Of a stretch of 64,000 nucleotides of DNA, positions 41,151 through 52,572 are shown one piece after another. Below the pieces are notes generated by a model. That model was not told where the DNA came from, did no database searches, and saw nothing but the letters and a program-made list of their open reading frames with translations. The stretch comes from Buxus sempervirens. Its lineage: Eukaryota > Streptophyta > Magnoliopsida > Buxales > Buxaceae. The stretch spans positions 43,357,220-43,421,219 of the forward strand of contig OX387186.1 of the NCBI GenBank assembly GCA_947561395.2. Direction: 5' to 3'. The translations under genes were made by a program, and so were the position numbers. How positions within the stretch are numbered: position 1 is the first letter of the stretch; every line of letters begins with the position of its first letter.

Positions 41151-44100
41151 TGTGTGCGGTGAAATCGGACGGCGGGGCGCACGGGTCGGATGCGTGCCTC
41201 CTAAAAAACTGAATTCCAGAGTCGTCACCGCCTGATGGGGTGCAGGTGGACACAAGGTAACCTAACCGGGTCTATTTTGGTCTGCGGCTTGAGATTCCGG
41301 TTAAGTGCTCAGTTATGGTCCGGGGAAGTCCGAAGACACCCCGGTCCGCCCCGCCGGTTCAGCGGGTCCCTTGGGTCTCCTTGGTTCGAGTCAACTCTAC
41401 TCACCCTAATCTTAGCCCAGCATGTATCAGATTAAGTCTAGTAGGGACCTTTGCAGGTGTAAGTCCCTTTTATTCATTTTTATCTTTTTAGCCATTTAAG
41501 TGAAGTGAGTCGGACGTGGGTCCTGTTGGAAGGCCCATGGGAATCCAAATTGGGCTTAAGCCAAGCCCAAGGCCCAACTAGGGTTATTGGGTAACCCTTA
41601 TTGGATTTGGTGATTTGATTTTTTTTTTTTGTTAATTAAACAGGCAATTTAATTGAGTGGGTTTAAGTTTTTAAGGCCCATTGGGCTTGGACTTGGCCCA
41701 TGGGGTTTTAATCAAGTGACCTGAGACCCATTTATGAAAACAGGCCTTGGTTTGGACTGGACTGGGTGTGGGCCCTGTTGGAAGGTCCACAATGCCTTGG
41801 TGGGTCTAAGTGGACTCAGGTCTTAAGATCAGGGCCTGGATTGACCCAAGAGCCCATATGGTATAATTTAATCAATATTGGGTCGGGTTAGATAGAACCG
41901 GGTCAAGAAAACAGATTTTTATGGACTTCTGGGTCTAACCGCATATACGGTGCGTACTCGACCCGAATTCCAAAAAAGCCGAAAATTTGCTGTGGGTTCT
42001 GCTCGCCCCTCTTCCAGTGACCTTTGCCAATTGTTACAAGTAGCAGATCATCTCACAGTGATTTGAATATTTGCTTCTGATTCCAAACATCTTCTCTCCT
42101 TTTGCTCGTTCATGCATACATTCAACTAGTCATAAATCATTGCACAAAATAAACTGGATGATCGAATCCATGCATGAGAAACACCATGTGAAGCACATAA
42201 TACTGCCAAATAAAATTTTTTTAACAAACATGCCAAGTATGCTTTTGAAATTTGATTGAAGATATCAATGGAAAAGAGTGCAAAGCAAAGAAAGAAACAC
42301 ACACTGATTAACTGAGAAAAACTTCCTGTTGATGCTTAAGAAGCAAATAAAAATAAAATTTTAGCATACCATTCATATGCTATGAACGAGTGTAATTGAA
42401 AGAAACATTTAATTGATGAATGATGGTAATCTTTGCTCTTTTTTTTTTTTTTTATGAAAACAGGGGGTAGATGAAATGATCATGCATATGAATCACTAAT
42501 GAAAATATATCAGATGAGGGAATATCTTCTACTAGTCTCATAAAATAAAATAAAAATAAGCAACCAAATAAAAATCTGATTCCATCTTTGAAAATGTCAC
42601 TTGTATGTGTATCGATGCTCACTTCGAACCTTTGAAAGAATGGATATAGCATGCCAAATAGGTATGTGCTCATCTAAGTGAAAGTGAAGTGTCCCTACAT
42701 GTAGCCATATGTGAACAACGAACATGAAACAAATATGCACATGAAGTGATAAAAATTTTCCCTTATTGAAAGGAAAAGGGGAAAGGATGATTAGGGGTAC
42801 ATTAGATTAGATTAAGAGGACAAACCCCTCTTTTGAAAGAAATAAATTAATAAAGAGAAGGAACTACTTTATATGAATACTTTTTCTTAATGAACAAGCT
42901 CTCCTTTTTTCATTCTTTCGTATGGAGACCCCCTCTTACCAAGGGGGAATTCATTTGCATGCAAAGAAACGTAGATGGTTAGAATATACAGCAAGAAATA
43001 GATCATAAGGTAAGCAAAACAGTATGTCCTTGAAAAGATCTTATATTGACATATGAGGAACAAAATACAACAAGTAGATTTACCTTTATGTTACCTTCTT
43101 CTTTTGAATGAAATATGACCCCCAATGGATGGAGACAGCAACCTTAAGTCCTCCTTTGCTCGAAAATTATCTCTTCTTTGTCTTTAAATGATCAAGGGAG
43201 GAGAAAAGGGTTGAAAGGGATGGTTCTAAGGACAAAATGGGAAATAAGAGAAGGTTTTTTAGTTGAAGGAAGGTTGAAATATTTTCTGGTTGTAAGAAAC
43301 AAGGTGGGGAAGAAGAAAAGCCAAGAAGATGGGAGAGATCCGTTGGAGAAAATGGTAATGGCCGACCCCTTTTATAGTGAATAACAAAATGTGACCAAAA
43401 TGCAAATATTTGTTATATCATAACTAAAACCCAAAATCTTATGGTTTCATGCTTTTTTTTAAAGAAGGTAATGATAACTGTTATTCTCATCCGCAACAAG
43501 TAAGATACAGCTCATGGGGACACGTATTCCCCATGTGCTGAAACCAAAATTTTTTAATAATTTTTATTTTCTTTTATTTTGTAATTATTTAATTTTTAAG
43601 ATATTATTTGATTTAATATTATTTTAATGCAAGATTTTTTTACTTACTTTACGCACATGTATCCTTTGCTCTTTTTATTTTTTTAATTAAATTAAATATC
43701 TTAATTAAATTTTTAACAAATATATTATTCAATATCTTTTACTTTATTGCTCTTTCTTCACTATTTGCCATGTGTGCAGATTTTCTGAAACTTTAACTGC
43801 TCATATCTCTTTCATCTGATATCCGATTCCAGCAAACTTAATGGCATTGGAATTAGTATAAGATGCTCTACCCACTGAGACAGAGTTTAGCAACAAATTC
43901 AGATTTTTAGTAGAAATGCAAAACTGCTCCATCGGAGACAGTTTTACTCATATCTCCTTATCCGGGACTCCAATTCCGGCAAACTCAGTTGCGTCGGGAT
44001 TGTGTCAAGATGTTCTTTCTGCTAGTATAGAGTTGAGTAGCTAATTCGGAGTTTAGCAGAAAACCAACTTCTGCTATTTCCAGGTTTGACCAGCCCATAA

Positions 44101-44295
44101 CTTCTTTATCCGGACTCCGATTTGAGTAAACTCAGTTGCATTAGAATCATATCAAAATCCTCTTTCCAATGGTATGAAGTTTGGTGGTCAATTCACACTA
44201 TATCAAAAAGTCAACTTTTGACTCTTTCGAGTTTGACTTTTCAATTAGGGTTTTCATTTTCGGCACTTTCAGTGCGCAAAAATGAGGTGCTGACA
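41151..44295 (-). mobile_element. Solo LTR of a large gypsy-type element
   Basis: On the minus strand it starts TGTCAGCACCTC and ends CGCACACA, so it has TG...CA ends. TCATG (41146-41150) and CCATG (44296-44300) flank it, a 5-bp duplication with one change. LINE protein is contiguous across it. A TATAAAAGGGG box lies at 43366-43376. The end region has CGGTGACGACTCTG, as in LTR ends of Tat/Ogre-like gypsy elements. The start resembles the LTR of the gypsy element at 54.6-57.1 kb (TGTCAACTCTTATTTTGCAC), so the families are related. No internal coding DNA is present. Confidence 0.75.
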
Positions 44296-44914
44296 CCATG
44301 AAGTACTGCGCAGTGCTAAGAATGACCGAGTTGATGAGGGTAGTTCGGCCAGCTTGGGAGAGGATCATGGCTTTCCACTCCGAAAGTCTTTTGTTGATCT
44401 TGCTGAGGAGACTTCTGAAATGCAAGCATTTAGAAGCATTTAAAAAAGTTGGAATGCCCAAATACTTACCTGGGGATCTTGAAGGTTTGATGCTGAATGC
44501 TCTCGCCAGCTTCCCTTGAGCACTTCCTTTGATACTTGGGCTCAAGTACAGGTCCGATTTCTCCAGGTCCAGTCTATGACTTACCATATCACAAAAGGAT
44601 TTAATGATGGTCATGAAATGTCTTACATTGGTCTCCGAAGCATGGCCAAACATGATCATATCATCTGCATACAACAGATGAGTGATTTGGCTCGAGATAG
44701 CACTAGCTCTGACACCATGAATGAGCCCCTCATGTTTGGCTTTCAAGAGAGCAACCGACAGCACATTCTGGGAGAGAATAAACAGATAAGGGGAGAGAGG
44801 ATCCCCCTGTCTGATTCCTCTAGTCGGCTTAAAAGGCTCGCCGGGCTTACCATTGGTCAAAACGCTGTAGGAGACATTGGACACACAAAACATGATTAGC
44901 TCAACAAATTTATC
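44296..44914 (-). pseudogene. LINE reverse transcriptase palm
   Basis: The frame reads FVELIMFCVSNVSYSVLTNG, GIRQGDPLSPYLFILSQ, ITHLLYADDMIMFGHA (catalytic YADD), GKYLGIPTF and LSEWKAMILSQAGRTTLINS, and ends at the solo LTR. The first RT motifs (YRPISL, FSKAYD) are missing because of 5' truncation. Confidence 0.9.
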
Positions 44915-44965
44915 TCAATCAATCTTTCCGACTCAGCCTTAGCAACACATCTAAGCAGAATATCA

Positions 44966-45712
44966 TTATGTGACCTCTTGTACAACTATCCACCACTTAG
45001 TAGGAATTGACCGGCCAATCTCTGTATTGTCCTTTTTCTCAATGGAAGTGACATTTTCTGGCAAACTCCGATCGTTCAAGAAATTTTTAATGTCTTGAAA
45101 CCATGGTGCTTCCTCTTCTGGCGCTCCCTCTAGAACATGATAATAAGTCGGTTCATCTCTGACCTCAATTTCCAGTGATTTAATATCTACCCCTTCTGGC
45201 ATGCTGACCATCGAAGCCAATGTTGCTAGAGCATCCATAAACTGATTCTTGGTCCTTGGCATATAGTTGAAGGAAATTCGAGTACATTTTGTGCTTATTT
45301 CTTTCAAATACTGGTGATAGGGGATCAATTTGTGATCCTTGGTTTTCCATTCACCAGTTGTTTGGAAAATGATAAGACTCAAATCTTCGTATACGTCAAG
45401 TTCCTCCACTTCATGGTCTATGGTGGCTTGCAACCCAATTATGCACGCTTCATACTCCGCAATATTATTTGTGCACTGGAATCTCAATTTTACTGTGATC
45501 GGGATGTGTGACCCATCTGGCTTGACCAAAACTGCCCCTATTCCATTTCCATTCATGTTGGCGGCCTCATCAAAGAACATCTGCCAAGAGCTCTCACTTT
45601 CCTCTTTTTCAGTAAACAAAATTGCCTCATCAGGAAAGTTGGTCTTCAAAGGTTGGTATTCTGGCAAAGGATGTGCAGCCAAGTGATCAGCAATGGCTTG
45701 ACCCTTAATCAC
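44966..45712 (-). pseudogene. Gypsy second RNase H (aRNH) domain
   Basis: The frame reads KGQAIADHLAAHPLPEYQPL, then WQMFFDEAANMNGNGIGAVL (Asp), TNNIAEYEACIIGLQ (Glu), LDVYEDLSLIIFQTTGEWKT and NQFMDALATLASM (Asp). This is the archaeal-type RNase H found after RT/RNase H in Tat elements. A TAG just upstream (YIT/KVIKGQ, near 45718) replaces CAG. A frameshift near 44990 leads into the integrase start. Confidence 0.88.
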
Positions 45713-46396
45713 CTTCTAAGTGATGTACGTGAGGTCAAACTCGGATAGTAATAGCTGCCACTTTGCCGTTCTACCAATTACTGCCGGTTTCTCAAATAAG
45801 CACTTCAAAGGGTCCATCCGGGATATCAATAATGTGGAGTGACTAAGGAAATAATGCCTTAGTCATTGATTTGCCCACACTAGAGCACAACAGGTCTTTT
45901 CCAGCGGTGAGTACTTGGCTTCATATTCTGTGAATTTTTTACTCAGATAGTAAATTGCCCTTTCCTTTCTACCAGTCTCATCATGCTACCCCAAGACACA
46001 TCCCATCGATGTTTCCAACACTGACAAGTACAGAATCAGTGGTATTCCTGGAGTTGGTGGCACTAATACAAGTGGATTCAGTAAATACTCCTTTATTGTA
46101 TCAAAGGCCTGCTGGCAATCCTCATTCCAAACCGTCGGGTTATCCTTTCTTAGAAGCTTGAAAATTGGTTCATAGATAGCAGTGAGTTGTGCTATGAACC
46201 GGCTTATGTACTGAATTCTTCCAAGAAAACCATGAACCTCTTTCTCCGTTCTGGGTGATGGCATTTCAATTATGGCCTTGGATTTAGTTGGGTCGATCTC
46301 AATTCCTTTTTTGCTCACTATAAATCCCAGAAACTTTCCTGATGTATCCCCAAAGACACATTTAGCCGGGTTAAGCCGTAGACTGTACTTCTTAAG
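45713..46396 (-). pseudogene. Gypsy RT connection and first RNase H
   Basis: After a TGA near 46397 (VFD/LKKYSLRLNP, CGA expected) the frame reads NPAKCVFGDTSGKFLGFIVS, PSPRTEKEVHGFLGRIQYIS and FKLLRKDNPTVWNEDCQQAF. Beyond a TAG (VLG/HDETG) comes the RNase H stretch AIYYLSKKFTEYEAKYSPLE. A TGA in WANQ/LRHYF and a TAG at 45718 follow. Each stop fits CAG or CGA changed by C to T. Confidence 0.88.
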
Positions 46397-47086
46397 TCAA
46401 TCAAACACCTTCTTCAGATTGATCAAATAATCCTCTTCTTTGCATGATTTGGCAATCATATCGTCCACATAGACCTCCATCTTCTTGTAGATCATGTCAT
46501 GGAATAGCGCTGTCATGGCCCGCTGGTATGTTGCCTCGGCATTCTTTAGCCCAAATGGCATGACAGTATAGTGGAAAGTACCCCAAGGTGTGATGAACGC
46601 TGTTTTCTCTTGATCTTCCTTAGCCATCTTGATCTGATTGTACCCAGAGAAGCCATCCATAAATGAGAACAGGCTATGTACAGTAGTATTGTCCACCAAG
46701 ATGTCGATGTGTGGAAGTGAAAAAACATCCTTTGGGCTTGCCTTGTTCAGATCTCTGTAGTCCACACACATTCTGACTTTCCCGTCCTTCTTTGGTACTG
46801 GCACTATGTTTGCAAGCCATTCGGGGTACATGGAGACCGCCAAAAATCCTGCTTGGAATTGCTTGACCACTTCGTCGTTGGCTTTCAAGGTCGATTCAGG
46901 TTTCAATCTTCTCAGCTTCTGCTTAATTGGCTTGACCCCTGGCAAAATTGACAACTTGTGCACCACCATGTCAATGTCCAACCCCGGCATGTCCCGATAT
47001 GACCAAGCGAACACATCCTTATAGTCTGTCAAGAATCGTGTCATTTCATCACACTGCACATCAAACAGGCATGCCCTGATTTTCAC
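46397..47086 (-). pseudogene. Gypsy reverse transcriptase core
   Basis: A 229-codon open stretch contains DVFAWSYRDMPGLD, VKPIKQKLRRL, VPVPKKDGKVRMCVDYRDLN, FSFMDGFSGYNQIKMA (first Asp), TAFITPWGTFHYTVMPFGLK and the catalytic YVDDMI. These are RVT_1 motifs of plant Ty3/gypsy elements. Upstream is an acidic linker without known domain. Confidence 0.92.
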
Positions 47087-48003
47087 TATTTTTTGGTCAT
47101 CTTCAGTCCCAAGATTTATTTAGATTGTCTCCTCAATATTATGTTGGACCCCTTTTTCATGACGTTCCAATTGATATTCAATTTCTTTTGGAAGGTCTTC
47201 TTCTTCGACCTCAGTTTCTTCTTCGATCCCCATGAGGTCAAAGTCGAACTCAAAGTCGAAGTCATATTCAACCAGGTCTAATTCCGTTTGCTTATATGGT
47301 TCATAAGTGGTTTGGACCTTTTTGAAAAAAATTACATTTTCTAGAAAAAATAGAAAAATCTTTTTGGGTTTTTTGTGAGCCTCCTACAAAAACTTTCCTT
47401 GAAGACGAAGGTTCATTAGGACCTTCAGGGAAATGGCAATCTACTAATGGAGTTTTTTTTGGAAGCCGCGTCTGTTTGCCAAACAAACATTGCTTCAAAA
47501 GTAAGGGGAGTTTCCTCCCAATTATTCAAAATACATTTTTCAAGAGTGGGGGAAATGGGAAAAGCCTGCTCCTCGAACTCTGAATTCGATGCCATCATCA
47601 CCGGGTAAGTTGTACTGCCATTTTCTGCTATGGGGCCCAATCCAGATATGACCTCATCTGGAATCTTTACTGCTACCCAATCAATGAACGGCAAGTCATT
47701 TTATTTTTCTGTTCTTTCGCCTTCAGTCATGGCGAAGAAAGCCCCGACATCTTCAGAGAAGTCCATCTGCTGCTCTGGCTGTGGCCCAGGCTTGCCTACT
47801 GTTTCAAGTGTAGGAAATGGGTTATAGGGTTACAAGGTCGGAACAGAAGGCTTTTGGAATGGGTTGATATTGCGGTACGGGGGCTTGGACTGATCTATGG
47901 GAGGAGACAGTTGGATTTTATATGAGGGTTTAGGAAAATTTTCCCTTAAATGAGGGAATTTTCCTCTACTTCTTTTCTCTCCTTCTTCCTGCTTCATCCT
48001 TCT

Positions 48004-48842
48004 CTATCCTCTAGGTATAAATCCCAACCCTACTTTAGGGACCAGCTTCTTTTCCCTGATTGGCTCCAATCTTCCTTGCAAATTTATCCCCAGACCTTTC
48101 CCTGGGTGGAAGTGATATTTTTCTATCACTTTCTTCACCATCTTCTCAGCAGTAATCCCTTTCTCCTCTTTTTTCTCACACCCCCCAGGTATGAAATTGA
48201 CTGTTTCAAATTGAAAAGAGTGAAACGCAATCTTGTCGACAATTAAATCCACATTAATAAAGGGTACGTTAAGTGACACAATGGAAGGTATTAAATTTTC
48301 AGCTAGGACAGTTATCACCCTTTGCCCTCTTATGTATTTCACCCTTTGGTGGAGCGTGGATGGTGTTGCCCTAGCCGAATGTATCCATGGCCTCTCTAGG
48401 AGCAGATTGAAGGCTGCGGGGATATCCATCACTTCAAATGTAATGTTGAAGATATTCAGTCCAATGGTGACCGGTAGTTCAATCTTTCCTAAAAAGTGTG
48501 TTTTAGAGCTATCAAAAGCCCTCACAATCCTCCCATTCTACTTGATCTTGATTGATCCAGACCAAGTTTGGCAAAAGTGATTAGTGGGCAGACATTTAAA
48601 GCCGACCCATTGTCAATTAAAACCCGTGCCACCATACTGCCCTTATAAAGCACTGTGATGTGCAAAGGGTCAACATGGTAGCACCCACCTGGGCTTATTT
48701 CACTTTCCGAGAAACATATTACATTGTGTGACAAGATTTGACCAACCATTTTGCTTAGTTGGTCTGGATCAATAGCCTGAGACACGTGTACACTCTGAAG
48801 CACCCTTAATAATGCGTCCCTGTGCTTTTCTGAATTCAGCAA
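48004..48842 (-). pseudogene. Gypsy aspartic protease and G-patch-like region
   Basis: The frame has HVDPLHITVLYKGSMVARVL, then IDNGSALNVCPL, the Tat-type variant of the D(T/S)G active site. After a frame change at about 48525 it continues KTHFLGKIELPVTIGLNIFN, AAFNLLLERPWIHSARATPS and a glycine-rich G-patch-like stretch (HPGKGLGINLQGRLEPI). It lies between gag and RT as expected. Confidence 0.82.
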
Positions 48843-51108
48843 AAGTCTCAGTATTGAAATCTGGGCTGGGACTTTATTTAGCTAATCGACAAGATTGAAT
48901 TCACTCTTTTTTATTATTTTGATGAGGTCTGTTGCCTCATTTTTTGTACCTTGGGGGGTGTCTTCCCCTACTTTGGTTTTTCCTTTCATTTTTCTCTTTT
49001 CTTCTGTTTCTTTTCTTTCCTTCTCTGCTTCTGGTTTTTTTTCTTTTTCTCCTCCTTCTACACATCTCCCTGACCTCGTCATGAGGTTCAACTCTTCTTG
49101 CTTCTGGTTCTTGATCATCCCCCCGCTGTAATTCCATGGTACAGCTAACTCAAAATAGGCAAGTTTAGGGACATGGACCACAATCGGTTGGTGTTTGGAT
49201 CAGGATGTAGGAGTTGGCTTAGGAATATTACAGATAGGTGGAACATTTACCACCAAAGGTAGAAGCTGCTTTGTAGGAACCGAAGAAGTAATGGATGCAG
49301 TAGTCGGGTCACACTGGATGACCAAAGGAGTTTTTGATGGCTGGGATGGAGAACAAGTGGGTGAATTGCAATTAAAAACCAAAGGAGGCCTTGAAATGTT
49401 TATCTGGGCCATGAGAGAGGAGACCCGGTTCAGGGAGGAGCTAATATCCTCTGCGGCGAAATCATTTCTCTTAGAGATGACATTGACCTCATACTCTTCC
49501 TTCTCTTGGAAGAAATGGACCTTGACCAAGGTCCCCACGGGAGCTATCAATTGAGATGGGTCAAAGGGCCTTCTCATGGAGGATATGGCTATGATTGAGT
49601 TGGACGGGCCTGCCCCATTGTGATAAGGCAGGGGATTTTGTCCAATATCACCTCCCGACTGGGTAGGCACGGCAGTATTGAAGACCAGGGCTTTTTGGTC
49701 CAACAGATCCTGAACTGCGTGCTTCAGAATCCAGCAAGTATCTGTAGAGTGCCCTGGTGCACCCATGTGGAAGTCACAAGTGACTGCTGGATCAAAATTC
49801 CTCCCCTTCAAGACATTCGGGTTGGGCTCCTTCAAAGTTACATACTCCCCTTTCAGCAGGGTTGGCAATAGTTGGGAAAGAGACACGGGAAGAGGAGTAA
49901 AAACTCTGCTCCTCCTTGCTGCCATCCAGGCATCCTTCTCTTCCTTAGTGAAAGCCCTCCTCTGATTTGCAAGCACGGTGGGGGAGAAATTGACATTGAG
50001 AGTGGTCTGATATGATTTCTGAGCCTGCTGGGGTGCAGAAATATTGACGTGGAGCGGTTTCTTGGGAGGAGGAACTTGTACCAGGTTTACTTCTCCTTCT
50101 TTTCTTGCCTCATTCTTCTTAAACCTAGTTCCCTTCTTCTGTGCCAGGGAAGTGGAGGAATCCGATTGTCCGGCCAAAGCAGAGTAATCAATGAGTTTTC
50201 TGGACCTAACCCCTTCCTTGATCCGGTCAGCCACCTGTACCAAGGATGCAAAATTGGTGGTAATCTGACCCATCAGATGATTATAGAAGGGCTGTCCTAG
50301 TGTGCTTACGAATGTTGAAATCATCTCTGGTTCCAACATAGGCGGCCTGACCTGGGAGGCAGCCTCTCTCCACCTCTTAGCATATTGCCGTACAGTTTCC
50401 TCCTTTCCCTTACTTATCCTCATCATGTCATACCGATCTGGCACGATCTTTGAGTTAAATTTATACTGGTCCAGGAAAGCGTTGGCCAAGTCCTTCTACT
50501 TTCTGATCCTTCTATGGTCCACCGTGGCAAACCACCTCAGAGCCGATCCTATCAAACTCCTCTGGAAGAGTTGGATTAGTATGCTGTCGTCCCGGCCAAA
50601 CTGGCACAAAGCCCCATAGTATAACTTTAGATGGCTCATTGGGCAACCCATGCCATCATATTTATCAAAGTCTGGGCATTTGAACTTTGCTGGTAGACAA
50701 ACATCTGGGTATATACATAGATCATCAAAGGTGGTACCTCCATAGCTGTTTCCCCCTTCACCTCCTTGAGTTCTTCTTGGATCCTTTCTATTTTGTGTAG
50801 CAGTTTTCTCTCCATCTCCTCCCTGGCTCTTTCCTTTTCCATTTTTTTTCATATTCCACAGTATTTTCCCCGATCAGGATAGGTTCAGGGACAGGTTCAG
50901 AAATGGGCTCAGGTATGGGTTGAGCTGGAGGTGGAACGTAGGTTTGAGGTGGTGGTGCTTAATGGTAAGTAGAGGCTTGGTTTTGGGCTTGGGCCTGAAC
51001 CGCTAGTAGGTCTCCTAGCATCTTGACCAGTCCAGCCACTTGCTCTTGCAGTTGAGTAAAGTCCTAAGCGGGAACGGTGGCTTGGGCTTGGTTCTCTTCA
51101 GTATTCAT
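48843..51108 (-). pseudogene. Gypsy gag (several stops)
   Basis: ATG at 51108 opens a short N-terminal coil region (TQLQEQVAGLVKMLGDLL), then a Pro/Glu-rich stretch. The gag core follows: PDVCLPAKFKCPDFDKYDGM, PMSHLKLYYGALCQFGRDDS, then a TAG near 50496 replacing Trp, LANAFLDQYKFN and VRQYAKRWREAASQV. The C-terminal part includes the zinc-finger-like CDFHMGAPGHSTDTCWILK. A 429-codon open piece (50489-49200) is the longest. Further stops are at 49200-49202 and 48882-48884 (LVD/LNK, CAG expected). Confidence 0.85.
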
Positions 51109-51299
51109 TGCTCAAGCTTTGGATCTGGTCACGGGAGCAATGATTGCAAGTATGTGTACCTGGAGAAGGAAAAGCAAAGAAACATATCAGCTCCCATTTA
51201 ATCCGAGTCACACACCTATAAATGTAAATAAGTGAGTTAGGTGAACACAAGTCCGGATTTATTTATTTATTTTTTATTTATTTTTTCTTTGATTGTTGG

Positions 51300-52572
51300 A
51301 ATATTTTAGGGCTTCCAAAGGTCCTTCAAAATTTTGGATTGATTGGTACGAAAAAGACCAACCAAGGTTTTATGGAATATTCTAGGGCTTCCAAGGTCCC
51401 ACAAAGTTTTGATTTGATTGGTACTAGTGATCAACCAAAGGTTTTTTTTGAATATTCTAGGGCTTCCAAAGGTCCCACAAAGTTTTGATTTGATTGGTAC
51501 TAGTGACCAACCAAAGGTTTTTTTGGAATATTCTAGGGCTTCCAAGGTCCGACAAAATTTTGATTTGATTGGTACTAGTGACCAACCAAATGTTTTTTTG
51601 GAATATTCTAGGGCTTCCAAAGGTCCCACAGAGTTTTGATTTGATTGGTACTAGTGATCAACCAAAGGTTTTTTTGGAATATTCTAGGGCTTCCAAGGTC
51701 CTACAAAATTTTGATTTGATTGGTACTAGTGACCAACCAAATGTTTTTTTGGAATATTCTAGGGCTTCCAAAGGTCCCATAGAGTTTTGATTTGATTGGT
51801 ACTGGTGACCAACCAAAGGTTTTTTAGAATATTCTAGGGTGTCCAAAGGTCCCACAAAGTTTTGATTTGATTGGTACTGGTGACCAACCAAAGGTTTTTT
51901 GGAATATTCTAGGACGTCCAAAGGTCCCACAAAGTTTTGATTTGATTGGTACTGGTGACCAACCAAAGGTTTTTTGGAATATTCTAGGACGTCCAAAGGT
52001 CCCACAAAGTTTTGATTTGATTGGTACTGGTGACCAACCAAAGGTTTTTTGGAATATTCTAGGACGTCCAAAGGTCCCACAAAGTTTTGATTTGATTGGT
52101 ACTGGTGACCAACCAAAGGTTTTTTTGGAATATTCTAGGGCTTTCAAAGGTCCCACAAAGTTTTGATTTGATTGGTACTAGTGACCAACCAAAGGTTTTT
52201 TTGGAATATTCTAGGGCTTCCAAGGTCCCACAAAGTTTTGATTTGATTGGTACTAGTGACCAACCAAAGGTTTTTTTGGAATATTCTAGGGCTTTCAAAG
52301 GTCCCACAAAGTTTTGATTTGATTGGTACTAGTGACCAACCAAAGGTTTTTTTGGAATATTCTAGGGCTTCCAAGGTCGCACAAAGTTTTGATTTGATTG
52401 GTACTGGTGACCAACCAAAGGTTTTTTGGAATATCCTAGGGCTTCCAAGGTCCCACAAAATTTTGATTTGATTGGTACTGTTGACCAACCAAAGGTTTTT
52501 TGGAATATTCTAGGGCTTCCAAGGTCCCACAAAGTTTTGATTTGATTGGTACTGGTGACCAACCAAAGGGAT
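51300..52572 (-). repeat. Tandem repeat of about 75 bp, 17 copies, in the gypsy leader
   Basis: Each unit contains TTGATTTGATTGGTACT, then GACCAACCAAAGGTTTTTT, GGAATATTCTAGG and GGTCCCACAAAG. I count 17 occurrences of GATTGGTAC. Length varies by one to two bases, so frames wander and long but artificial open stretches appear on both strands. It lies between primer-binding site and gag, where Ogre-like elements often carry satellites. Two sub-types (ACTAGTGACC and ACTGGTGACC) are arranged in blocks. Confidence 0.93.

Larger units (their letters stand above)
39666..44914 (-). mobile_element. L1-type LINE split by a solo LTR
   Basis: On the minus strand RT lies at 44296-44914, the thumb/zf-RVT region at 40643-41150 and RNase H at 39767-40230, ending near a T-rich tail at 39666. 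Between RT and thumb sits a 3145-bp solo LTR (41151-44295). At the junction QYFM resumes as RSMMIP, so the LINE was continuous before. It is 5'-truncated and abuts gypsy sequence at about 44912-44915. Confidence 0.87.

Noticed and set aside
41383..41392. tRNA-like GGTTCGAGTC (T-loop motif)
   Set aside because: It lies inside the solo LTR without acceptor stem, D arm or anticodon arm around it.
51306..52562. Open frames of 70-150 codons on both strands in the 75-bp repeat
   Set aside because: They arise from tandem repetition (KVFLEYSRASK and relatives) and change frame with unit length; the region is the gypsy untranslated leader.
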